Shown here: positions 27,090-34,220 of the stretch, one piece after another | Layout of the letters: every line of letters begins with the position of its first letter | Position numbering within the stretch: the first letter of the stretch is position 1 | Source of the DNA: an uncultured Armatimonadota bacterium | Lineage (GTDB): Bacteria > Armatimonadota > Armatimonadia > Armatimonadales > Armatimonadaceae | Direction: 5' to 3' | DNA: 64,000 nucleotides | Assembly (NCBI GenBank): GCA_903910385.1 | Contig: CAIVZM010000014.1 | Span: 1-64,000, forward strand | Position numbers and translations under genes: made by a program | The notes under the pieces: model-generated | What the model saw: only the letters and a program-made list of their open reading frames with translations | What the model was told of the DNA's origin: nothing | Databases searched by the model: none

Positions 27090-29189
27090 CTATTGTCCCG
27101 GTGTCAGGTAAGCGTCCATATCCTGGAGTCGCCATCGGTTTTCCGTAGAATCATTATCACGCCAGATAGCTCGAGACTTGATCGAGACGCCAGAGATATT
27201 ACCCGCCACCTGCCAGTTCTGGGCGCTGGCGAACTCGGAACGGGAAGTGAGCGGCAGATAGTCCCTGACCTGAATCGCCGACCACCGGTCATCATAGCCA
27301 CCCTGCTTCACGCCTTTACTGCGCTTGTTCGCTGTCATCTGAATGGGAGGCAATCGACGGATACGACCATCCCGTGTCGTGTATTGCAACGTCACCACAA
27401 ACGATTTGTTGAAGTCCGCCAACGGGAAGCGAATCTCCGCCGTCGCCGCCGAGCCGGAAAGAGCGAAGCCATTGTAGCGACCCTCTTCCGGAAACTCCGC
27501 CGGAACATTCGGGTTATTCGGCAGTGTTGTCAGGCGGTAAGTTGTAAACGCCTTCTGTACGGCTACCGCCCAATCCCCTTCCGCTTTATACAGAATACGC
27601 AGTTTCGAACCAACGGGAACACGCGCCGGGTTGATATAGATCGTCCCGGTTCGGTAAGTCCCGCCGCGCTCATCGTCGTTGATATAGTAATCTTTATCTG
27701 TCGCGGAAAGAGTCGTATCCGTAATGCGTCCTGACGCCAGCGACGCGCCGTTGGTTTGGGAAAGATTGAAGACCTGGATATCATCACTGGCGCTACCATA
27801 GATACCGTTATAGGCTGTGGCATTTCCCTGATCGCTACCCCGCTTTTTGATCAAGGCAAGCGTCGTGCGAATCGGAATCAGGTTCACGCCGCCGATTTTG
27901 ACCGGAATCGCTGAGGGAACCTCGCGAGTGTCACGCAGAATGTGCCAGTCGAGCACCGCATAGTCCAGATACGCCCGGAAAGGTTGCTGACCATTCGGCC
28001 CGGTCTCGGTGTAATTCGCCCCGGACGGGTTGAATGCCAGAACCCCGGCATTGGCATAGGTAGGATAGCTATTGCCACCCGCTCCTTCAGAGGTCTGGTT
28101 CGTCAGAATATTGGGCGAGAGCAGTTTGTATTGATACGGATCGGTCACATCCCAGTCAGTGGTAGCGGCAAGACGGTTAAAATCTCGCGTTACAGTCTCG
28201 CTACCCGGCGCAGCGGACGTAATTGCCACCCCCTTGACAGTAACTGCCTTCCATCCTGCATCACCATCATTGATGGTGACAGGATCCGCATCTCCGGTTA
28301 CAACATCGTTACCGAGAACGTAAGTCAGGGTTATACTGAATGTTCGGTATGGAGTCGCTCGCCCGGCGGAACCGCGAGGCGGCAAGTAGATGAACACCCC
28401 ACCGCCATCATTGCCGTAATCGATCACGTAGGTTTGCTGATTGCGGATGAGCGAATTCGGATTCAAGTTTGCATCGCCAGAATCTCCATTGATACCAATC
28501 AAGGGAGCCCCGGTAACACGTAAATAACTGTTAAAAATTGCTCTCTCGGCGTCGGTTGTCGGAACATTTCCAGGTTCGCCGACCAGTTGATTCATGAACA
28601 TCGGACCGAATTTGGCGGCGTAAATCGATCCTGAACCATACGCTCCGATGGTCGGCAGCGGGACCTTGACTCCCTCGCCTTTGATGTAACGGAATTTGTT
28701 AACATCGGCAAAGTATGTATTTTTGAGCGCCGTTGTTGGTTTGCCACCTGGCTCTGGAACAATATCACGATCATCGCAGGGATTGAAATAGGAATCAGCC
28801 ACATCTGGCTTGTCACCGTTGAGAATCTGACGGCAAGGGCTCAGGTTATCCGTGTCTACATTGGAGGCGAAAATTAACGATCCATTCACTGGATCGACAG
28901 AAGTGGCTAGGACTCCCTGTGGCAGGCTTCCCCCATCGGCGCGGAGTTCGGCTAACTGTTGTTGCGCGAACTGGGTCGCTAATGTCCGGTTGCTGTTGGA
29001 ACGCAGGATACCGAAACCGCCGGGGAAGATTCGCACAGCAAGGAAAATGCCGACCAGCAGAATGACCAGCACCACCATGATTTCGATCAGCGATGTTCCG
29101 CGTTCATAACGCGCCCGTCGCGCTCGCCCCATCCGGTTGGCTAAATGAATTCCGCTGTATTCCGTTACCGCTATGTTCGCGCTCGTCAT
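27090..29189 (-). CDS. PilV-like prepilin, greatly enlarged (699 aa)
   Basis: This 699-aa protein has a 31-residue leader ending RYERG, cleaved before TSLIEIMVVLVILLVGIFLA with Glu at mature position 5. That LIEIMVVLVIL sequence is typical of PilV/GspI-type minor pilins. RTLATQFAQQQLAELRADGG follows, the usual amphipathic helix with small residues. The start ATG at 29189 is preceded by GGAGAGGCA, a good ribosome site, so the long leader seems real. The remainder is a large extracellular domain. Pseudomonas PilV is about 185 aa. The gene follows a 246-base leader that contains a likely terminator (29233-29267), so it may be expressed by read-through. Confidence 0.82.
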   Translation of the reverse strand: MTSANIAVTEYSGIHLANRMGRARRARYERGTSLIEIMVVLVILLVGIFLAVRIFPGGFGILRSNSNRTLATQFAQQQLAELRADGGSLPQGVLATSVDPVNGSLIFASNVDTDNLSPCRQILNGDKPDVADSYFNPCDDRDIVPEPGGKPTTALKNTYFADVNKFRYIKGEGVKVPLPTIGAYGSGSIYAAKFGPMFMNQLVGEPGNVPTTDAERAIFNSYLRVTGAPLIGINGDSGDANLNPNSLIRNQQTYVIDYGNDGGGVFIYLPPRGSAGRATPYRTFSITLTYVLGNDVVTGDADPVTINDGDAGWKAVTVKGVAITSAAPGSETVTRDFNRLAATTDWDVTDPYQYKLLSPNILTNQTSEGAGGNSYPTYANAGVLAFNPSGANYTETGPNGQQPFRAYLDYAVLDWHILRDTREVPSAIPVKIGGVNLIPIRTTLALIKKRGSDQGNATAYNGIYGSASDDIQVFNLSQTNGASLASGRITDTTLSATDKDYYINDDERGGTYRTGTIYINPARVPVGSKLRILYKAEGDWAVAVQKAFTTYRLTTLPNNPNVPAEFPEEGRYNGFALSGSAATAEIRFPLADFNKSFVVTLQYTTRDGRIRRLPPIQMTANKRSKGVKQGGYDDRWSAIQVRDYLPLTSRSEFASAQNWQVAGNISGVSIKSRAIWRDNDSTENRWRLQDMDAYLTPGQ

Positions 29190-29232
29190 TGCCTCTCCAC
29201 ATCACTCGTCCCGAAATTTGTCTGTTCGGGTC

Positions 29233-29267
29233 AATAAGAAAGCCTGCCCGATAACCACCGTGCAGGC
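29233..29267 (-). terminator. Intrinsic terminator or attenuator ahead of the PilV-like gene
   Basis: On the minus strand GCCTGC-A-CGGT-GGTT-ATCG-G-GCAGGC folds into a 6+4 bp stem with a GGTT loop and is followed by TTTCTTATT. It lies 169 bases after the 311-aa prepilin stop and 44 bases before the PilV-like start. It could therefore end the prepilin transcript or act as an attenuator in a structured leader. Confidence 0.6.
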
Positions 29268-29435
29268 CAGTCGCAATCTCAGAAATCGTCGTTCGGGGGA
29301 ATCGTCTCTTTGCGGTTCCGCCCTCTCGGTTGGTCACTAACTGACGCCTTTGTGTGACGCGACCAACGGGACGATTGTTCCGATGACAGACGGTATCGCA
29401 CGCCCTTTTGCCTTATTATTTGCTAATTCGTTACC

Positions 29436-30371
29436 TTAGTTTTTGGTAGGCGTCATCTGGAACAGATTGAAATCACGTCCATCCGTGCCGGGAAAATTGT
29501 TCAGTTTTCCGGTATCCAATACCTTGGCGGAACCGCTGAGCCAGAGCACAAGAACTTTGCTATTGGGCACATGATAAGAAGTGGCGGTCAGGTACGCATC
29601 GTCGCCGGGCGTCTTGAACGTTAACTGCCGCTTGTAGGCAGCCAGTTGCTCGGCGGTCAGACTGTCCTGCTCCTGCTGATTGAGCAATTTGCTCGCCCAT
29701 ACACGGGAGTACCGCACCTGATATTGAGCCCCCGCCGCATCGATCTTCGTCGGTCCCGTGATGCTCGGGCTGACATCGTAGGAATCGTACTTGTAGTACG
29801 CTTGCGTCACCGGCGTGGAAACGAATTCGTTCGTGTTGGCGTCGACATCCTGAAAAAATCGCGTAGCGACCACCACATCATTCGAGTTCGTTGTGGCGAC
29901 CGGGTTATCCGGGCAACCGTAAACGCTCAAATCATTGATATAGGTCGGGTAAAGCGAGTTTTTATAGACAGCCTGCGCCGCCTTGATCTTTGCGGCATCC
30001 GCCGCCGCCGTACCGCCGGTCACCTGTTGCTTGAGTAGAGCGGCGGTCTGCTCCATCGTGAGACCAACCTCCGCCGCCGTCTTCGCAACGGTACCATCCG
30101 CCTTTAGCGCAGGACCGAACAGATACTCAGGGTACGCCTGATTATCGAGCTGGTACTGGCGCACGGCGGAATACAGCTTTTGCATATTGCTGATCGTCGC
30201 TCCCCGACGGGCGCTTTCACGCGCCATCGCAAAAGCGGGGAAAATGATAGCGGCAAGCACAGCAATGATCGCAATGACCGTGAGCAGTTCGACGAGTGTA
30301 AAACCCGTGCGCCTGGATGAAGGGCAAACAACTTCAGTTTCAGTTTTGGCAAACATTTTAGTAGCGTTCAT
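29436..30371 (-). CDS. Type IV prepilin (FimU/PilE/GspG-type), 311 aa
   Basis: The start at 30371 is chosen because GAGGAG precedes it and it gives a sensible 22-residue leader (MNATKMFAKTETEVV...RRTG); the frame is open further upstream to 30518 but lacks a ribosome site. Cleavage occurs after Gly, before FTLVELLTVIAIIAVLAAII, with Glu at position 5. ARESARRGATISNMQKLYSAVRQYQLDNQAYPEYL follows, typical of the pseudopilin/major pilin GspG-like family and of DUF1559-like prepilins. The C-terminal domain is about 250 aa. It is the first gene of the minor-pilin series and has its own promoter at 30533-30562. It could be the major pilin or a FimU-like minor pilin; the sequence alone does not decide. 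Confidence 0.88.
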   Translation of the reverse strand: MNATKMFAKTETEVVCPSSRRTGFTLVELLTVIAIIAVLAAIIFPAFAMARESARRGATISNMQKLYSAVRQYQLDNQAYPEYLFGPALKADGTVAKTAAEVGLTMEQTAALLKQQVTGGTAAADAAKIKAAQAVYKNSLYPTYINDLSVYGCPDNPVATTNSNDVVVATRFFQDVDANTNEFVSTPVTQAYYKYDSYDVSPSITGPTKIDAAGAQYQVRYSRVWASKLLNQQEQDSLTAEQLAAYKRQLTFKTPGDDAYLTATSYHVPNSKVLVLWLSGSAKVLDTGKLNNFPGTDGRDFNLFQMTPTKN

Positions 30372-30532
30372 GGACGCGAAAACTCCTCGTCGCAACAGGG
30401 AAACGGCGCACCCGACTTTCTTCTTTGCGTTACGTCCTCGCCATCCATCACGAACGGAGAGCGTCGTATCGGGCCGGGGTTTCCCCCGCTTGCAGCGCGC
30501 CACGCCGCACGCAGACATTTTGACCTGCGTTT

Positions 30533-30562
30533 ATTATACTATCCTCTAACGGGACGATGCAA
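30533..30562 (-). promoter_or_regulatory. Sigma70-like promoter of the prepilin operon
   Basis: On the minus strand TTGCAT (30562-30557) and a perfect TATAAT (30538-30533) are 18 bases apart. Transcription would start near 30526, leaving a leader of about 155 bases before the prepilin ATG. That leader holds a GAAA-tetraloop hairpin (CGGGG-GAAA-CCCCG). Confidence 0.65.
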
Positions 30563-30632
30563 TCCCCCCCGGTGTTCCGAAGCGACAGTTACGGATGTCC
30601 GGGCAGGCAGTCATACAACGAGGAAAAAACCG

Positions 30633-32021
30633 TCACTTTACGTTCTGCGCCGAGATTCGCTTCTCAAATCGTTCGGAAGAGAGCGCGGAAAACGTTACAG
30701 AGGAACCTGCAATGACAGATCGGGCGTCCCGCCGGGCGAGCATTTCGTGCCACCTCTCCGGCTTTTGCAGATGCAGGTCGGGAACCACGCCGTCCCGTCC
30801 CAGTTCGTTCAGGGCGTCCTCAATGGTCGCAAGGAATTCTGACAGGCGCTTTTGAGGAATTTCCAGAGAAGCCAGATTCAATAAATCGGGCAGGGAAATA
30901 CGCCGTAGCCGCCCATCGTCATCACGGTGCAGGCGATCATAACAGGCGATACTGAAACCGAGCAATATCTGGTATTTCTGACGCACCGGATGATACGTCA
31001 ACAATTTACCGGAAATCTGCGCGTGATTCGCGTGATCGTCCCCGACCCAGTTCTGCACCGTTTTCCCCAGATGATATTGAAAACGCACCACACTGGAAGA
31101 CTGCGTGATCGTTCCCTCTTTGTCCCGATCCGTCGTTTCCGCAATTTCCAGCGATTCCAGTGACAATAATCGCCCCAGCGATGTCAGACGGATATCTCGT
31201 GTCCCGCCGTCCGCATTTGTCGCGGTGTGAGTGGCTGCTAGTGGAACGCTGATTCGGCTCAAAAGATAAATCTCGCGCCCTTTCGCCAGGATATCCTCTT
31301 TATGGTAGCCCCCGTTCCTGGTCTGACGGCGTCCCTGATAGCGCAATAGATCGGAAGCGTAGATAGTCAGGTACGTCTCGTAGGGCTTCCCCATATTCCG
31401 CTCCTGCCATAATCCGATAAGCGCAAAAAATGTTTGCGCCACAGACGCTCCCTGTCGGGCGATTTGTTTCAATGTCGCTTCGGCGCTCAGACCCGCGAGT
31501 TCATCCGAATCCACACGGACGCTGGCATCCTGACGGGTCGCCATCACCGCATCGCCGGTAACCTGGGTGCGCCAGAGATGCGGCGCGAAAAACAAAGACA
31601 TCAAGTCACGAGCGGGAGCGGAAGCGGGGATACGCAATGAGTCCGGCAAATTTGCACGAACACGCTGTCCTGTGCGAACGGGAAGTGACGGAAGGGAAAC
31701 CCTGCGGAAAAACCGCTCTACCTGCTCATCCCAGTTTCGCCGCGCCTGAATCCATCGGTTGATCGGTTGCGTGACCGTATCCGGCAAAGCGGAGGAGCCA
31801 TCGCCGTTCGGCGCGGACAGGTAAAAAGCGGCGAACGCTTCCCGTGAAGCCCTTTCGGCGGATCTCAGCTCGTTCAGAGCGTCATAAATCGCTTTTTCGC
31901 TTTCCGAAAGCGTTTCGCCAATCAGGTTTTTGGCATCAATCGTCCCAATCAGCCATTCTAACTGGTCTATTTCGGCGGGCGTTAATTCCTTTTCCGCAGA
32001 CGGCGGTTTGACTTCGTCCAT
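30633..32021 (-). CDS. Uncharacterised 462-aa cytoplasmic protein
   Basis: I do not recognise this protein. It has no signal peptide or membrane segment. The first 90 residues are helical and charged (ELTPAEIDQLEWLI, then helices rich in Glu and Ala). Residues about 190-300 contain LIGLWQERNMGKPYETYLTIYASDLLRYQGRR and ILAKGREIYLLSRISVPL, which faintly recall the winged-helix layout of plasmid-type replication initiators. FQYHLGKTVQNWVGDD and YHPVRQKYQILLGFSIACYDRLH are further distinctive segments. It lies downstream of the small 99-aa gene and three secretin genes on the same strand. A DNA-binding role is a weak guess only. Confidence 0.6.
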   Translation of the reverse strand: MDEVKPPSAEKELTPAEIDQLEWLIGTIDAKNLIGETLSESEKAIYDALNELRSAERASREAFAAFYLSAPNGDGSSALPDTVTQPINRWIQARRNWDEQVERFFRRVSLPSLPVRTGQRVRANLPDSLRIPASAPARDLMSLFFAPHLWRTQVTGDAVMATRQDASVRVDSDELAGLSAEATLKQIARQGASVAQTFFALIGLWQERNMGKPYETYLTIYASDLLRYQGRRQTRNGGYHKEDILAKGREIYLLSRISVPLAATHTATNADGGTRDIRLTSLGRLLSLESLEIAETTDRDKEGTITQSSSVVRFQYHLGKTVQNWVGDDHANHAQISGKLLTYHPVRQKYQILLGFSIACYDRLHRDDDGRLRRISLPDLLNLASLEIPQKRLSEFLATIEDALNELGRDGVVPDLHLQKPERWHEMLARRDARSVIAGSSVTFSALSSERFEKRISAQNVK

Positions 32022-32067
32022 GTTTAATACGCTTTACTCACCATTTCCCCTCGGGGAGAGCCGGAAT

Positions 32068-32367
32068 TCAGGCAAGCGGCGGTTTTCCCGCGTCGGGATC
32101 ATCCGCTTTGCGGATAATTCCGACATGCCCTTCGAGTTCCAGTTCGGTGATACCGTCGAGCGGCAGGTTCTGATCGCGGCACCATCCGACAATCGCGTCA
32201 CGGTTCTCCGCTTCCAGTAGCCAAACGATCCGCCCTTCAGAAAGACTATGAAACGACCGATAGCCGCTCACCCTTCCATCTGTTTGAAAGGTCTGTACGA
32301 TTTCCTCGATCCGCTCCGACGTGAGCGCGCCCGCCGGAAATGTGTGAATAGTCATAAACTTTCGCAT
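32068..32367 (-). CDS. Small DUF4242-like ferredoxin-fold protein
   Basis: This 99-aa protein has an alternating strand/helix pattern: MTIHTFPAG, SERIEEIVQTFQTDG, YRSFHSLSEGRIVWLLEAEN, RDAIVGWCRDQNLPLDGITEL. The middle (signal strand, then a helix after a residue pair like AEN, then a Pro-x-Asp/Glu strand) resembles the DUF4242/SCO4226-type alpha-beta barrel. M5 at 32355 could also be the start. It lies 167 bases after the third secretin gene and 46 bases before the 462-aa gene. Function unknown; family call tentative. Confidence 0.55.
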   Translation of the reverse strand: MRKFMTIHTFPAGALTSERIEEIVQTFQTDGRVSGYRSFHSLSEGRIVWLLEAENRDAIVGWCRDQNLPLDGITELELEGHVGIIRKADDPDAGKPPLA

Positions 32368-32534
32368 GATGATTCAATTCTATCAGGCTAAAGCCCAGAC
32401 CTTTTCGCAGTCAGCGGCGTTTGCTCCTCTTCATCAGAAGGCGGCGTTCCCCGCTCTATACGCTGCTTGATTTCCTCGATGATCAGCTCCGGTTTTTAGC
32501 GTTCCGAAAGGCAAATCGTTTCAGGAAAGAATTC

Positions 32535-34220
32535 CTATTGCTTTTTGGGGGGAGCCGCCTCTTCGGTCAGTTTCACCGGGACAACGCCATTGGTAATACG
32601 TGGGGTGACGAAAACCACCAGTTCCGTCTTGACATTGCTTTTCGATTGCGAGCGGAATAAAGTTCCCAGTATGGGAATATCGCCCAGTAACGGAACTTTA
32701 CGATTGATAACCTGCGCCTGATCCAGCGTCAGACCTCCGATGACAATGGTTTCGCCATCGCGGACGCGCACTGTGGTATTGGCATTGCGCGTCGAGAGGA
32801 CCGGCAACCCGGTCAGCGGATCCTGCTCCGTGATGTTGGACACTTCCGGAGCGATCGTCGTCGTCACCTCACCATTGCCCCCGGTGAGCGGCGTCACCGC
32901 CAGTTTGACCCCAACGTCCACCGGTTGAATCCTTACCTGTGTCTGCCCGAACGAATTGTACTGCGTTTGAATAAAACGTTGGGCTCCGATAAAGATATTC
33001 GCGGACTTCCCATTGACTACCGCCATCTGCGGGCGGGCGCGTACCCGCGCTTTCCCTGTCTTTTCCAGTGCATTGAGAGTCAGGTTGAAGGATTGAGGAA
33101 GGACGCCCACCGTGTCATACGAAAACGACCCTGTGTTCGTGTTCGCGGTCGAAACGGACGTTGAACGCACATTTTTCAACAATAGCCCGAGGTCCCGATC
33201 CGCATTATCGGTGAATTCCACGATAATCGCCTCGATCAGAATCTGCGGGGACGGCAAATCGACCTTGTTCAAATCCTGACCGATCTTTGCCAGCATCTGT
33301 GATGGCGCGGAAACCACGACCGCATTCTGCTCCGGGTTCACCTTCACATACGAGTACAGAAAGTTCGGCAACAGACCGGAAGCCGTATCCGCTTTCAGGT
33401 TCTGCATGCGGTATGATTGCGTCCCCGAGACCCTATAGGTCGCCAGATCATTGGGCACGCCCTCGGAAAGGACAAAGAGCGACCCGACTCGCGATAACGC
33501 CAGCCCATTGGCGGTAGCGATAGATTGTACGGCGATCTCCGGCGCGATATTTCGCAGGTTTACCGTCACCTTGCGATCAACCGCGTCGTCCACCGCCCCA
33601 GTAATGCCTGTTTTCTCGGCTATCAACCCTACCAGCGCATGAATATCCGCTTTTACCGCCCGGACAGAAAGACGCCCATCTTTGAACGTGACTTCCGTCG
33701 AGGTGTCTGGTTTGTCAGACAGAGTCGCCGCCGCGCCCGCCTCTGCGGCGCGTTTCCCCTCTATCGTTCGGTCAGAGAGCACGGTGATCAATACTCCCTG
33801 ACGATCCGGCGTCGCCGAAATGCGCGAGTTCGCTTCGGTGAAGTTGTTGATGGTCAGGTTCAGACCGATACCATTGGCTGCCCCCTGAGGCGTCGTCAAT
33901 GCGATATGAGAGACCGGATAACGGTTGACATTGAAAAAATTCTTGCCCGTTCCGTTACGCGCCGCCGGAAACGATAGCATGATCGCCTTTTGCGATTCGC
34001 CGTAGTTGCGCCGGTAATCCAGAATGCCATCTGCGGCAATCGTGATCTGCACTCCATTGGAAAGCGGAGTCACTTTCACCGAATTGACCGTCGTGTAAGA
34101 CAGCGGAGCTTTCACGCTTCCGTCCGAAGGGACGAAGTCCTCCTGTCCCCACGCGCCTCCCGCCGAACATGACAATAACGCAAGGCAGACAAGCGCCGTA
34201 AGAGCGGAGATGATTTTCAT
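32535..34220 (-). CDS. Secretin-type protein 3 (AMIN-STN-secretin)
   Basis: This 561-aa protein has a signal peptide at 1-25 (ending GGAWGQ), an AMIN-like domain (about 40-150: VNSVKVTPLSNGVQITIAADG), a STN/N0-like domain (about 175-250: ALVGLIAEKTGITGAVDD, VTVNLRNIAPEIAVQSIA), an N1 segment, and a secretin core to residue 545. The core ends with GETIVIGGLTL, KVPLLGDIPILGTLF and TELVVFVTPRI, the canonical secretin signature. It would form an outer-membrane ring used by type IV pili or type II secretion. Its ATG overlaps the TGA of the preceding secretin gene (ATGA). Compared with PilQ (about 700 aa) it is compact. Confidence 0.85.
   Translation of the reverse strand: MKIISALTALVCLALLSCSAGGAWGQEDFVPSDGSVKAPLSYTTVNSVKVTPLSNGVQITIAADGILDYRRNYGESQKAIMLSFPAARNGTGKNFFNVNRYPVSHIALTTPQGAANGIGLNLTINNFTEANSRISATPDRQGVLITVLSDRTIEGKRAAEAGAAATLSDKPDTSTEVTFKDGRLSVRAVKADIHALVGLIAEKTGITGAVDDAVDRKVTVNLRNIAPEIAVQSIATANGLALSRVGSLFVLSEGVPNDLATYRVSGTQSYRMQNLKADTASGLLPNFLYSYVKVNPEQNAVVVSAPSQMLAKIGQDLNKVDLPSPQILIEAIIVEFTDNADRDLGLLLKNVRSTSVSTANTNTGSFSYDTVGVLPQSFNLTLNALEKTGKARVRARPQMAVVNGKSANIFIGAQRFIQTQYNSFGQTQVRIQPVDVGVKLAVTPLTGGNGEVTTTIAPEVSNITEQDPLTGLPVLSTRNANTTVRVRDGETIVIGGLTLDQAQVINRKVPLLGDIPILGTLFRSQSKSNVKTELVVFVTPRITNGVVPVKLTEEAAPPKKQ

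Noticed and set aside
29190-29435. c-di-GMP-I riboswitch before a pilus gene
   Set aside because: The GCAAACC / GGGACGCAAAGCC core could not be found; left as an unidentified leader.
5299-30371. Type II secretion or Tad pilus instead of type IV pilus
   Set aside because: PilM/PilN/PilO and V/W/X order fit type IV pili; no GspC-F or Tad/CpaF genes are in the window.
32392-32495. Minus-strand open stretch (KPELIIEEIKQRIERG...) after the third secretin
   Set aside because: It looks protein-like but has no ATG, GTG or TTG and is bounded by stops, so it is at most a remnant.
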